Shown here piece by piece: positions 46,246 to 55,870 of a stretch of DNA of 64,000 nt. The stretch's first letter is position 1. Each line of letters begins with the position of its first letter. This stretch comes from Bacteroidota bacterium (GTDB lineage Bacteria > Bacteroidota > Bacteroidia > Chitinophagales > Chitinophagaceae), in assembly GCA_018266615.1 (NCBI GenBank), contig JAFEAB010000102.1, positions 37,779-101,778 of the forward strand. Reading direction: 5' to 3'. The notes under the pieces were generated by a model. It made no database searches and had not been told where the DNA came from. It saw only the letters and a list, made by a program, of their open reading frames with translations. A program made the translations under genes and the position numbers.

Positions 46246-46896
46246 TTAATCGAAGCTTACGATTTCATTTTTTATGGCGAACAAGGCCAGGCCAACCCGG
46301 GTCCTGATTTGTAATTTTTCGAACAGGGAATCCCGGTAGCCATCCACCGTACGGGGGCTAATGCACATTTTATCGGCAATTTCTTTGTAGGTTAGTTCGG
46401 AACAGGCGTATTTTAAAAAACTCAATTCCCGCTCGGATAGGGAATCCAGGATATTTAGGACTTTCATTTTTTCATCCGGGCTGCTGATTGCATGGATGAG
46501 CTTACCATTTACAAGGTCGGAAAAGTAAAATCCTTTTGAAAGTACTTCATGAATTGCCTCTTGAAGTTGTTGGGGGTCTGCATCCTTCAATAAATACCCC
46601 CGTGCTCCTGCTTTAATCATTCGAATTATTGCGCCCTCCTGCACTTGCATACTAAGTGCGAGGATACGGATTTCAGGATAATGTTCAGTTAGCCATCGGG
46701 CGGTTTCATAACCGTTCATTACCGGCATACTTACATCCAGAAGAACAATTTCGGGAAGTTGAGCGGGGTTAAGCCGGTCGATCATTTCTGCACCATTTCC
46801 TGCTTCCAGGATTACCTTGTGCCCCAACTTTGAAATCAGGCCACTCAGGCCGTTTCGCATCAAAAGGTGATCGTCAATTAGCGCCAGGTTTGCCAT
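46246..46896 (-). CDS. LuxR/NarL-type response regulator
   Basis: A 216-residue regulator. The receiver domain (residues 1-120) has the acidic pair in LIDDHLLMRN, the phosphoacceptor Asp in IVLLDVSMPVMNG near residue 54 and the conserved Lys in GARGYLLKDAD. The C-terminal HTH contains LSERELSFLKYACSELTYKE and ISPRTVDGYRDSLFEKLQIR. It overlaps the histidine kinase gene by 23 nt at its start, so kinase and regulator form a translationally coupled pair, with the membrane protein before them. Confidence 0.93.
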   Translation of the reverse strand: MANLALIDDHLLMRNGLSGLISKLGHKVILEAGNGAEMIDRLNPAQLPEIVLLDVSMPVMNGYETARWLTEHYPEIRILALSMQVQEGAIIRMIKAGARGYLLKDADPQQLQEAIHEVLSKGFYFSDLVNGKLIHAISSPDEKMKVLNILDSLSERELSFLKYACSELTYKEIADKMCISPRTVDGYRDSLFEKLQIRTRVGLALFAIKNEIVSFD

Positions 46897-47671
46897 CGTT
46901 TTTATTTATGATTAAACGAATATGGGTGCCCTTGCCAGGGTGGGATTGTAGTTCAAATTTAGCATTAATTAATGCTGCCCGCGTCTTTATATTTTGCAAT
47001 CCAATTCCCTTTTCAGCCTGGGTTATATCAAAACCGTTTCCATCATCAGAAATTTGCATTATTAGCGCCCTGGGGGTATAGTTTAACGCTACTGAAAAAT
47101 TAGTTGCCCCCGCATGTTTCATGCAATTTTGCATGGCCTCCTGAAAAATCCGGAAAAGTACAATCTCCCTTTTGCCACCCAAATCATATTCCGTTCCGGT
47201 AATGGAAACTGTAGCCCTGAAAGATGCATTTCCCTTAATTGCCTGAAAAGCGGAAAGAATGGATTGGTAAAGCCCTTTACTCATTATAAAGTTACCGTTC
47301 AAATGGTGACTTAGGGTTCGCAGGCTGTTGATTGCTTCCGAAAGAATTTCTTTAGTTTCCCTTGCCGTTTCTATGGCAGAAGTATTTTCCATTTGCAGGA
47401 TAGAGTTCATGTTAAGTTTCGACAGGCTCAATAGCTGGATAATATTATCATGAATCTCTGCACTGATATTTTCCAGCGTTTGTTCCTGGATTTCGAGTTG
47501 CGACCTTAACAACATTTGTTGGTGCTGTACTTCCATTAATTTTTTTTCCAACTTAAATCGCAACTGCCGTTTATTGAATATATACAACATCAACAGAACG
47601 AACAAGCCTGCTATAATCAGCACACTTGCACTTCCAATGATCATTGGCCATATTTCATTCGTTTTTTGCAA
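46874..47671 (-). CDS. Membrane-anchored sensor histidine kinase (HisKA_3 type)
   Basis: A 265-residue short kinase. One N-terminal span (SASVLIIAGLFVLLMLYIF) is followed by a coiled-coil helix. The phosphoacceptor box ISAEIHDNIIQLLSLSKLNM contains His near residue 74. The HATPase domain has NCMKHAGATNFSVAL (N box), ISDDGNGFDITQAEKGIGLQ (G1/G2) and HPGKGTHIRLII. It lacks a separate sensory domain, so sensing probably depends on the membrane protein whose gene overlaps upstream by 17 nt. Confidence 0.92.
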   Translation of the reverse strand: MQKTNEIWPMIIGSASVLIIAGLFVLLMLYIFNKRQLRFKLEKKLMEVQHQQMLLRSQLEIQEQTLENISAEIHDNIIQLLSLSKLNMNSILQMENTSAIETARETKEILSEAINSLRTLSHHLNGNFIMSKGLYQSILSAFQAIKGNASFRATVSITGTEYDLGGKREIVLFRIFQEAMQNCMKHAGATNFSVALNYTPRALIMQISDDGNGFDITQAEKGIGLQNIKTRAALINAKFELQSHPGKGTHIRLIINKNDGKPGAN

Positions 47672-48296
47672 TCGGTTTTGATGCTTTTAATATTGCAATA
47701 ATGATCATAGAATACAGAATAACACAAAGGATAGTTTCGAAATATTTCAAAAAGTTCGAAAAAGTATCATACTTTGATATCGATTCATTTCCCAGAAGTG
47801 TATATGATATTTCTCCCAGATTGAATAGAAATACCCCGGCTGAAATCCAAAAAAATGGAATTTCTAACAGGCTCATTTCATTTTCCAGCGCGAATAATTC
47901 CCAAAAATACAGGCTGCAGGAAATAAGCATCAGGATGTTTCCCAAAAGCAGGATCTTGAAATCAAATATATCGGGGAAGTGAAGGATATTTGAAATTATA
48001 TCGAAAACAAACATCGCTACCCAAAGGAACAAAAGAACCCGTCTACTCCACACCGATTGTAAAAAGTGGAAAAACAGAAAGGTATAAAATGAGAATTCAA
48101 CAGGAATGCTTAAGGAGTAAACCGAACTATTGCCCAGTTTAAAAAATTCTCTAAGTGCGGTTCCAATTAACTCCACTGTGAGAATAAATAACAGGAAGGG
48201 AAGTAACCATTTAAAAATAGTTAACTTATACCTGGGATAATAAAATATCGCTACCATCAAAGCCAGGGTTTCTGAAAGTAGGATTAGGGAAAGCAT
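47655..48296 (-). CDS. Polytopic membrane protein, probable sensor partner
   Basis: A 213-residue protein with about six or seven hydrophobic spans (MLSLILLSETLALMVAIFYY, FLLFILTVELIGTALREF, VLLFLWVAMFVFDIISNIL, ILMLISCSLYFWELFALE, IPFFWISAGVFLFNLGEI, ILCVILYSMIIIAIL). No enzyme motif. The start of the kinase gene overlaps its end by 17 nt, and all three genes (membrane protein, kinase, regulator) run in the same direction, suggesting one signalling unit. Similar trios occur in Bacteroidota genomes; the ligand is unknown. Confidence 0.78.
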   Translation of the reverse strand: MLSLILLSETLALMVAIFYYPRYKLTIFKWLLPFLLFILTVELIGTALREFFKLGNSSVYSLSIPVEFSFYTFLFFHFLQSVWSRRVLLFLWVAMFVFDIISNILHFPDIFDFKILLLGNILMLISCSLYFWELFALENEMSLLEIPFFWISAGVFLFNLGEISYTLLGNESISKYDTFSNFLKYFETILCVILYSMIIIAILKASKPIAKNE

Positions 48297-48318
48297 TATG
48301 TTTAAATATCAGCTATTT

Positions 48319-49131
48319 TCAGTTGCACCGGCTTGGGCAAAGGATGCCATGATTTAACACCAGGGAATGGTTTTCTTTGAAAAAATCCCAGGCATCCACT
48401 AACTTATTACCTGTAGCGTCTGTTTGTGTAGCTACAAAAAGAAGGGTGGTTTGCACATCATACTCCCTGTTTGACCTACCGTCATCCTTACCATCGTAAT
48501 AGGCTGCCACATAAAGATGTATCCCCGATATACTTGCATCTCCCTTTAATTGATCAGAAATTTCCTTAAGGCTACCGTAATCAAACCAACAGGCCGCCGA
48601 TACGTTATCCAGGGTTCCTTTTGCCCCGGGATTAAGATTGGTAGGGGCTTGCTGCCGGTATTTTTCAGCAAAGGTTTCCCTTTGGGTTTGGGCTTCCGTT
48701 TTGTCAATATCAATTCCAAAACTTCCAGGGTTTAATGAAGGGTCGAGGTCGAATTTAAATCCAAAATCAGAGTTACCGTTTGCATCGGTGGCTATCCATT
48801 GGAGTGATGTGCTGTAGGGTGAAGGTGGCGTAGCAGCAAAATATAGCTTTACCCCATTCATTCCACTGCTGTTTAATTTCTCCACCATGGCATTAAAACA
48901 GGCAGAGGATATCCAATAGGCGTGGTTAAAATTCAGGGATTTAAAATACGGTTCCGCAAAGGCAGTATCAAAATTTACCATCCGCATCAGGGCTTCCGTT
49001 TTATCGATATAAGGTGTTTGAGCGGGCGGATTGGAGGCGGAATCTTTTGTACTGCCGGGTATTTCTTGCTTTGGACTTTTACAAGCAGTAAATAACAAGA
49101 TGGAACAGGCTAAGAAAAGGAATTTAAACAT
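48319..49131 (-). CDS. Lipoprotein with internal duplication
   Basis: A 270-residue lipoprotein (MFKFLFLACSILLFTAC, lipobox LFTAC). The mature part holds two related halves: ISSACFNAMVEKLNSSGMNG then VKLYFAATPPSP and SLQWIATDANGNSD in the first, and VSAACWFDYGSLKEISDQLK then ISGIHLYVAAYYDGK and LLFVATQTDATGN in the second. Each has a helix, an (I/V)xLYxAA strand and a xxFVATxxDATGN strand, so an ancestral unit of about 90 residues was duplicated. The family is not recognised. It precedes the membrane-protein/kinase/regulator genes by 22 bp and could be a periplasmic part of that system. Confidence 0.72.
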   Translation of the reverse strand: MFKFLFLACSILLFTACKSPKQEIPGSTKDSASNPPAQTPYIDKTEALMRMVNFDTAFAEPYFKSLNFNHAYWISSACFNAMVEKLNSSGMNGVKLYFAATPPSPYSTSLQWIATDANGNSDFGFKFDLDPSLNPGSFGIDIDKTEAQTQRETFAEKYRQQAPTNLNPGAKGTLDNVSAACWFDYGSLKEISDQLKGDASISGIHLYVAAYYDGKDDGRSNREYDVQTTLLFVATQTDATGNKLVDAWDFFKENHSLVLNHGILCPSRCN

Positions 49132-49594
49132 AAGGCAGGTATTAGGTAATTAAATTTAAGATTTTTATATATGTCTTTAGTAAAAAAATGCACCATTTGA
49201 AATTTGGGAGAGAGCAAGTAAAAATTAATTGATTAGGAATACTACGAGGATAACCCCCAAAATGAAAGGGTTAAAACACGGTGGGCATGCTGGAGTGAGG
49301 TTTAGTTACCTGGTCTACAATAATTTACCCGCAATCCCCAATGGAAGAGCGGCCTTTGATTTGTATATAATCTGCTATACATTTTTATTAGCAGAATTTC
49401 ATAGGGATCACTGGTAACCGGCATGCCCAAGATATGCGAATTCCAATTTTGGATTTCATACAGGTGCTGAGGGTGTTTATGAAAAGGCGCCAACCCGGCA
49501 TTTTCTATATTACCAAATAGAATTACAAATGCGCAGATTTCAACGGATAGTTTACTATTGTTATTAAGAAGGCGGAAGTGAATTTTTAGTCTGC
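49132..49594. other. Gene-free stretch
   Basis: About 460 bp containing only short overlapping open frames on both strands with no recognisable protein, start context or repeat. No terminator or RNA element was identified. It should contain the promoter of the lipoprotein gene to its left and the 3' end of the monooxygenase transcript. Confidence 0.4.
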
Positions 49595-50734
<1,140 letters not shown>

Positions 50735-50815
50735 TTATGTTAGCACTATGAAATACCAGGTCGCAGTTATACCGTTTATGATACTTGTGAAGGTACGGTG
50801 TGGGAAATTTGTAAA

Positions 50816-51253
50816 TTATGCCCATGTTGCTGTTGATTGTCTGGTTGAAACATTGATACAGGTGAACAAATTCATGGCAGAAATAAAGAGCACCAGGGCT
50901 GCTATTTCCTTTTCATTGAAAAAGCGCTCCACTTTTTTCCAAAGTTCATCGGGAACAGAATTGATTTTTTTGTATCGTGGGTTAGCATTTTCCTTCAGCA
51001 TTTCGGTGATACGTTTCATCATGTTTAAAGTTGTGAATGAGAAAAGTTGGCTGAATAATGTTTCTTTACAATGATGCTGATTGCACAACGTATTAATATC
51101 ATCTTTTCTAATGGCATAAACCTGCGTGTCTTCTAATGCAATAAGTATATATTTCGAGGGTCTCTCCGTCAGGTAGCTATTGAATTCAGTAAACAGCATA
51201 CCTTCTCTAAAGAATGTCATGATGTATTCTTTGTCATCTTTCATCGCATTCAT
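50816..51253 (-). pseudogene. Chimeric remnant: Crp/Fnr regulator joined to carboxymuconolactone decarboxylase
   Basis: A 145-codon open frame made of two unrelated fragments. Residues 5-90 (DDKEYIMTFFREGMLFTEFN, SYLTERPSKYILIALEDTQV, FSFTTLNMMKRITEMLKENA) match the middle of Bacteroidota Crp/Fnr regulators, starting after the first part of the cyclic-nucleotide fold and stopping before the HTH. Residues 95-140 (INSVPDELWKKVERFFNEKE, IAALVLFISAMNLFTCINVS) match the last 45 residues of a carboxymuconolactone decarboxylase/AhpD-like protein. The join near 50983 keeps the frame. Neither piece can be functional alone. It lies 17 bp after the phosphatase gene stop. A deletion between two neighbouring genes is the likely origin; the open frame might still be translated. 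Confidence 0.65.
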
Positions 51254-51270
51254 TAAGGGATTAGGAATGC

Positions 51271-51840
51271 CTATTGATTGACGGTGTGCCTTATTTTCTC
51301 CACATCCACTGTTTTAATATAGGCGGGTATATTGATATATTGCTGATGAAAATGAAACCCTCCATTTTCTAATTCATCCAGCGCCTGCTCCTTTGTCCAA
51401 TGCTGGAATACGATCCTGTACATGGCCAGGACCACGCCGGTTCTGTCGCTCCCGAGTTTACAATGGACCACGATGGGTTTGGGAGAGGTTTTTAATATTC
51501 GTAAGGCTTCGATAATTTCGGCATCCGAAAAATCTTTGGCCTTCATTTCTACATGAAATAGTTGAATGGGCAGGGAATGTGCCGGACTATTATCCGGATG
51601 TTTTTCGCGCAGGTTCAAAACACTCTTCATACCAATTTTGTAAAGTTGATCGAAACCGGCACTATCGGGCTGTCCGCTGCGATAGATTGAGTCGTTTATC
51701 TGGTAAAAGTTATCAACGGCAATGCCTTTCACCGGGGTTGCCCAGTTAGCGGGCCGGGCCAGGGTTATTTGGCCGGAAACATAAAACCCGAGGGAAATAA
51801 TGCATAACGTTAAAAAACATTTCTTCTTTATTTCCTTCAT
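51271..51840 (-). CDS. Exported dual-specificity phosphatase
   Basis: A 189-residue phosphatase with a signal peptide (MKEIKKKCFLTLCIISLGFY) and the DSP catalytic loop VVHCKLGSDRTGVVLAMYR near residue 129, the HCx5R motif with Cys and Arg intact. NFYQINDSIYRSGQPDSAGF near residue 47 is the typical SGQP entry segment of plant- and fungi-like atypical DSPs found in bacteria. The general-acid Asp is probably in MKAKDFSDAEII. The ATG at 51840 is chosen since the signal begins there. Placement outside the cytoplasm is unusual and suggests a role on extracytoplasmic phosphoesters or sugars rather than cytosolic phosphoproteins. Confidence 0.83.
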   Translation of the reverse strand: MKEIKKKCFLTLCIISLGFYVSGQITLARPANWATPVKGIAVDNFYQINDSIYRSGQPDSAGFDQLYKIGMKSVLNLREKHPDNSPAHSLPIQLFHVEMKAKDFSDAEIIEALRILKTSPKPIVVHCKLGSDRTGVVLAMYRIVFQHWTKEQALDELENGGFHFHQQYINIPAYIKTVDVEKIRHTVNQ

Positions 51841-52177
51841 GTGAGGGAGTTTATTATTTATGAGTAAATACTTCCATAACCTGGCTTGTATTGCTGGCAT
51901 CGAAGTATGTAAAGTTAAAACGGGCGAAGCAGGAGTTGAAAGATATAACCTCTCATTTTTCATTCCATATTTTTTCAGAACGGGCGGCGCTAACTGCAAA
52001 ACAGGCATCTGCTGCCTGATTTTTTGTGAGACGGGCCGACTTCAAATTGCCTCTCCGGATTAAAAGACTATCAGGGTGTATTGTAATTCGAATAAAATTT
52101 TTATTGAAAATCAGCATATTACAAGGGCGCGATTAAAAAATTGCCACATAAACTGCTATTTATTTACTGGTGCTACC

Positions 52178-52185
52178 TACCTTTG
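52178..52185 (+). promoter_or_regulatory. -7 element of the rplM operon
   Basis: TACCTTTG, an exact TAnnTTTG, predicts a start near 52190 and a leader of about 50 nt before rplM. Confidence 0.5.
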
Positions 52186-52198
52186 CGAACCATTTTTC

Positions 52199-52222
52199 AA
52201 CCTGCCGGGATAGCGGCGGGCT
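52199..52222 (+). promoter_or_regulatory. Hairpin in the rplM leader, candidate autoregulatory site
   Basis: CCTGCCG and CGGCGGG form a 7-bp stem around GGATAG in the 5' leader of rplM. A leader structure controlling L13 expression is known in this phylum, but I could not compare it with the published consensus. Confidence 0.35.
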
Positions 52223-52239
52223 AATTAAAAACAAATACA

Positions 52240-52695
52240 ATGAGTAAACTTCATTTCACAACAAAGCACGCCAACGCGGCTACCGTACAGCGTAACTGGT
52301 ACGTTGTTGATGGTACTAATCAAACCGTAGGAAGGATGTGCGCCAAGATTGCTTCTGTTCTTCGCGGTAAGAACAAGGCCTATTATACTCCGCATGTAGA
52401 TTGCGGTGATTTTGTAATTGTTACCAATGCCTCCAAGGTAGTTTTTTCGGGTAATAAGTTCGAAGACAAAGAGTATCTCACTTTTAGCGGATATCCTGGT
52501 GGTCAGAGAGCCGAAACTGCCGAAAGCCTTTTAAAACGCAGGCCCGAAGCGGTAATTGAAAAGGCTATTAAAGGGATGTTGCCTAAGAACCGCCTGGGCC
52601 GCCAGATGTACAAAAAGCTTTTTGTATATGCCGGAACAGAGCATCCACACGGAGCACAGCAGCCGAAGGAACTTAAATTCGAAATCATCAAATAA
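52240..52695 (+). CDS. rplM: 50S ribosomal protein L13
   Basis: A 151-residue L13. RNWYVVDGTNQTVGRMCAKI near residue 15, GKNKAYYTPHVDCGDFVIVT near 44, and the C-terminal KAIKGMLPKNRLGRQMYKKL and YAGTEHPHGAQQP are family hallmarks. It is the first gene of the rplM-rpsI-rpsB-tsf run, with a TACCTTTG promoter and a hairpin leader. Confidence 0.98.
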   Translation: MSKLHFTTKHANAATVQRNWYVVDGTNQTVGRMCAKIASVLRGKNKAYYTPHVDCGDFVIVTNASKVVFSGNKFEDKEYLTFSGYPGGQRAETAESLLKRRPEAVIEKAIKGMLPKNRLGRQMYKKLFVYAGTEHPHGAQQPKELKFEIIK

Positions 52696-52732
52696 TACAG
52701 CAACGCAGGGATACCTGCTCAAAACCAAATAA

Positions 52733-53122
52733 ATGGAAAAGCAAAAAAATGCAATTGGCCGTAGAAAAGAAGCTGTAACCCGCGTGTTCTTAAGCAAGGG
52801 GGATGGCAAAATCACGGTAAACGGGAAGGATTATAAAACCTACTTCCCACTGGTTTATCTTCAAAATCAGTTGGAGGCTCCGCTTAAAAAGCTTGAACTG
52901 GCAGATAAGCTGGATATCACCATCAACGCAGCCGGTGGAGGCGTAAAAGGGCAGGCTGAAGCGGCTAAACTGGGAATTTCGCGTGCGCTTATTGAAATGA
53001 ATGCCGAGTACCGGCCAACCCTTAAGGCAGCTGGGTTGCTCAAACGCGATCCCCGTTCTGTTGAACGTAAAAAACCAGGTAAGAAAAAAGCAAGAAGAAG
53101 CTATCAGTTCAGCAAACGTTAA
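52733..53122 (+). CDS. rpsI: 30S ribosomal protein S9
   Basis: A 129-residue S9. IGRRKEAVTRVFLSKGDGKI at the start, INAAGGGVKGQAEAAKLGIS near residue 64, and the basic C-terminal tail ending RRSYQFSKR, which reaches the P-site tRNA, are all standard. It follows rplM by 37 bp and is co-transcribed. Confidence 0.98.
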   Translation: MEKQKNAIGRRKEAVTRVFLSKGDGKITVNGKDYKTYFPLVYLQNQLEAPLKKLELADKLDITINAAGGGVKGQAEAAKLGISRALIEMNAEYRPTLKAAGLLKRDPRSVERKKPGKKKARRSYQFSKR

Positions 53123-53177
53123 TTGGTTCTTTTCAACCATGCTTTTATTCATATAATAATCTTATTAATAATATACA

Positions 53178-54059
53178 ATGGAAAATAACACTTCCTTACA
53201 ACAGCAACTTCTTGAAGCAGGCGTTCACTTCGGCCACCTGAAGAAAAAATGGAATCCGAAAATGTTGCCTTACATCTTTGCTGAAAAGAAAGGAATTCAT
53301 ATCATCGACCTCAATAAAACGGTGGATGGTTTACAGGAAGCCGCCGGCGCCTTGAAATCAATTGCCCGCAGTGGTAAAAAAATCATGTTTGTGGCCACCA
53401 AAAAACAGGCTAAAGAACTGGTACAGGAATGTGCACAGCGCGTTAACATGCCTTTTGTTACGGAACGCTGGCTGGGTGGAATGCTTACCAACTTCAATAC
53501 GGTTCGTAAAAGCGTAAAGAAGATGCAAAGCATCGAAAAATTGCTGGGAGATGGCAGTGCCGAAAACCTGAACAAAAAGGAAAGGCTTACTCTTAGCCGC
53601 GAAAAGGATAAAATGGAAAAGGTGCTGGGCGGTATTGCACAGATCACCCGTATCCCTGCTGCCATTTTCATGGTTGATATTGGCCATGAGCATATTGCCC
53701 TTTCTGAATCGCAACGCCTCGGTATAACCACTTTTGGAATGGTGGATACCAATTGCGATCCGAACAAGGTGGATTTCCCAATTCCCGCTAACGATGACGC
53801 CACCAAATCGATCGCTATCATTGTGAACTATATCACGGCTGCTATTGCCGAAGGATTGCAGGAACGCCAGGCCGATAAAGACGAGGATGATCATAGCGAT
53901 GTGGAAGAAACTGCCGAAGCAAAGGCGGCCCGTTTTGAAAAAGAACAGGGGGAAGGGGAAGACCGCGGAAGGCGCGGCCGTAGTACCGGAGCACCTAAAC
54001 GTCGGGTTCCCAGTGCAGGAGGCGGCGCCCGTCGACCGGCAGGTGGAGGCCCCCGCTAA
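53178..54059 (+). CDS. rpsB: 30S ribosomal protein S2, with long charged tail
   Basis: A 293-residue S2. LLEAGVHFGHLKKKWNPKML near residue 12, VATKKQAKELVQECAQ, NMPFVTERWLGGMLTNFNTV near 96, and the DTNCDPNKVDFPIPANDDAT near 195 are S2 hallmarks. About 50 residues follow the normal end: an acidic stretch (KDEDDHSDVEETAEAKAA) and then a Gly/Arg/Pro-rich basic tail. Such extensions are known in Bacteroidota S2 but this one is long. It precedes tsf by 45 bp. Confidence 0.97.
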   Translation: MENNTSLQQQLLEAGVHFGHLKKKWNPKMLPYIFAEKKGIHIIDLNKTVDGLQEAAGALKSIARSGKKIMFVATKKQAKELVQECAQRVNMPFVTERWLGGMLTNFNTVRKSVKKMQSIEKLLGDGSAENLNKKERLTLSREKDKMEKVLGGIAQITRIPAAIFMVDIGHEHIALSESQRLGITTFGMVDTNCDPNKVDFPIPANDDATKSIAIIVNYITAAIAEGLQERQADKDEDDHSDVEETAEAKAARFEKEQGEGEDRGRRGRSTGAPKRRVPSAGGGARRPAGGGPR

Positions 54060-54104
54060 ATTTAATTTTTAACCGTCCCGTTAAGGACATCAATATATTA
54101 TTCT

Positions 54105-54932
54105 ATGAGTGCGACAATTACAGCAGCAGATATTAATAAACTTCGTCAGGCTACCGGTGCCGGCATGATGGATTGCCGTAAAGCCCTAACCGAAAGCAAT
54201 GGCGATTTTGAAGCGGCCATTGACTGGCTTCGTAAGCAGGGGCAAAAAGTTGCCGCTAAACGCAGCGACAGGGAAGCGAAGGAAGGGGTGGTAATCGCAA
54301 AAACAAATTCTGCTCATAATGCAGGAATTATCGTTTGCGTAAGCTGCGAAACAGATTTTGTAAGTAAGAATGCCGATTTCGTTTCTTTTGTTAATTCGAT
54401 TGCAGATGCAGCCGTTGAAAACAATGTAAAATCTGCCGAAGAGCTGAATCATGTTTCCATTAATGGTGCCAGGGTTTCCGATCTGGTAAACGATAAACTG
54501 GCGGCTATTGGGGAGAAGATTGAAATTTCAAAGTTTGAAAGAATAGAAGCTCCCTTTGTTGCCAGTTACATACATGGTGCAAACCGGATGGGTGTATTGG
54601 TAGGGATGACCGAAAGCGCTTCTGAAGCAGGAAAGGATGTGGCCATGCAAATTGCTGCAATGAATCCGCTTGCCGTGGATGAATCTTCTATTCCTGCAGA
54701 TGTAATTGAAAGGGAAAAGAACATTGCCATCGAACAGGTGAAAGCAGAAGGAAAACCGGCTGAAATGGCCGAAAAGATTGCAATGGGAAAGCTCAATAAA
54801 TTCTTTAAAGAAAATACGCTTGTTGCCCAGGCTTTTGTAAAAGACGCCAATAAGTCGGTTGCAGAATACCTGAAAAGCATCAGCCCCTCTTTAAAGGTTA
54901 CCGAATTTAAGCGGGTAGCCATTGGGGGATAA
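54105..54932 (+). CDS. tsf: Elongation factor Ts
   Basis: A 275-residue nucleotide-exchange factor for EF-Tu. The N-terminal UBA-like part reads INKLRQATGAGMMDCRKALT, then IDWLRKQGQKVAAKRSDREA. The core has VCVSCETDFVSKNADFVSFV (TDFV motif that displaces the Mg in EF-Tu) and HGANRMGVLVGMTE. The last part includes VAMQIAAMNPLAVD. A strong terminator follows. Confidence 0.98.
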   Translation: MSATITAADINKLRQATGAGMMDCRKALTESNGDFEAAIDWLRKQGQKVAAKRSDREAKEGVVIAKTNSAHNAGIIVCVSCETDFVSKNADFVSFVNSIADAAVENNVKSAEELNHVSINGARVSDLVNDKLAAIGEKIEISKFERIEAPFVASYIHGANRMGVLVGMTESASEAGKDVAMQIAAMNPLAVDESSIPADVIEREKNIAIEQVKAEGKPAEMAEKIAMGKLNKFFKENTLVAQAFVKDANKSVAEYLKSISPSLKVTEFKRVAIGG

Positions 54933-54947
54933 ACCATTTTATTTTGA

Positions 54948-54976
54948 GAAGCGAAACAGATGTTTCGCTTTTTTTT
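54948..54976 (+). terminator. Terminator of the rplM-rpsI-rpsB-tsf operon
   Basis: AAGCGAAACA and TGTTTCGCTT pair around GA and are followed by eight T, 16 bp after the tsf stop. Confidence 0.9.
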
Positions 54977-55013
54977 GATTTCTCTTTTGATGCCTATTTG
55001 GAATCCGGGGCTT

Positions 55014-55021
55014 TATATTTG
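55014..55021 (+). promoter_or_regulatory. -7 element of pyrH
   Basis: TATATTTG, an exact TAnnTTTG, 19 bp before the pyrH ATG and just past the tsf terminator. Confidence 0.5.
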
Positions 55022-55040
55022 CTAAAATTAAATCAGCGAC

Positions 55041-55751
55041 ATGTTACCTAAATATAAAAGAGTACTTCTAAAACTTTCCGGCGAATCGTTGATGGGGGAT
55101 AAGAATTTCGGACTTGATTCGGCCGTAATTTCTCAATATGCGCAGGATATAAAACAGATTACCGACCTCGGAGTACAGGTAGCGCTGGTAATTGGTGGCG
55201 GGAATATTTATCGCGGAATGAATGAAGCCGAAACCGGAATTGAAAGAGCCCAGGGCGATTATATGGGGATGCTGGCCACCGTTATTAATGGGATGGCCTT
55301 ACAAAGTGGCCTTGAAAAGGCGGGGGTTTACACCCGTTTACAAAGCGCCATTGAAATGGAACAAATAGCCGAGCCCTATATCCGCCGTCGCGCCATCCGA
55401 CACCTCGAAAAAGGAAGGGTGGTAATTTTTGGTGCCGGCACGGGGAACCCGTATTTTACTACCGATACGGCCGGGTCGCTTCGCGCTATTGAAATAAATG
55501 CAGATGTAATTTTAAAAGGAACAAGGGTTGATGGAATTTACTCTGCCGACCCCGAAAAGGATCCTACGGCAAAACGGTTTCAAAAAATTAGTTTTTCCGA
55601 TTGTATCGCCAAGAATCTCCGGGTAATGGATATGACCGCCTTCACCCTTTGTATGGAAAATAACCTCCCCATCATTGTTTTTGATATGAACAAACCGGGA
55701 AACCTGTTGAGCGTAGTTACAGGCGAAAGAGTGGGTACCCTGGTAAATTAA
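55041..55751 (+). CDS. pyrH: UMP kinase
   Basis: A 236-residue bacterial UMP kinase of the amino-acid-kinase fold, making UDP from UMP and [23 protein letters not shown] at residues 6-25, [20 protein letters not shown] near 51, and [20 protein letters not shown] near 133 are the signature segments. [20 protein letters not shown] near 158 is also typical. Own promoter candidate and terminator. Confidence 0.98.
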   Translation: MLPKYKRVLLKLSGESLMGDKNFGLDSAVISQYAQDIKQITDLGVQVALVIGGGNIYRGMNEAETGIERAQGDYMGMLATVINGMALQSGLEKAGVYTRLQSAIEMEQIAEPYIRRRAIRHLEKGRVVIFGAGTGNPYFTTDTAGSLRAIEINADVILKGTRVDGIYSADPEKDPTAKRFQKISFSDCIAKNLRVMDMTAFTLCMENNLPIIVFDMNKPGNLLSVVTGERVGTLVN

Positions 55752-55776
55752 TACCGTCCAACGCAGGATATATTTT

Positions 55777-55801
55777 GGCCCGGTTTTCCGGGCCTTTTTT
55801 T
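55777..55801 (+). terminator. Terminator of pyrH
   Basis: GGCCCGG and CCGGGCC form a perfect 7-bp stem around TTTT, followed by seven T, 26 bp after the stop. Confidence 0.92.
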
Positions 55802-55870
55802 GATCCATCCACAAAATATGATTTATACCCCCCTTCGAAATGGAAGCGTGGAAGCCGTTGTATCTTTACA

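Noticed and set aside
49229..49493. Overlapping 62- and 63-codon frames on opposite strands
   Set aside because: They mirror each other, match nothing recognisable and have no start context.
52240..54059. Frameshift or fusion to explain the long S2 tail
   Set aside because: The frame is continuous to a normal stop, and charged C-terminal extensions of S2 are known in this phylum.
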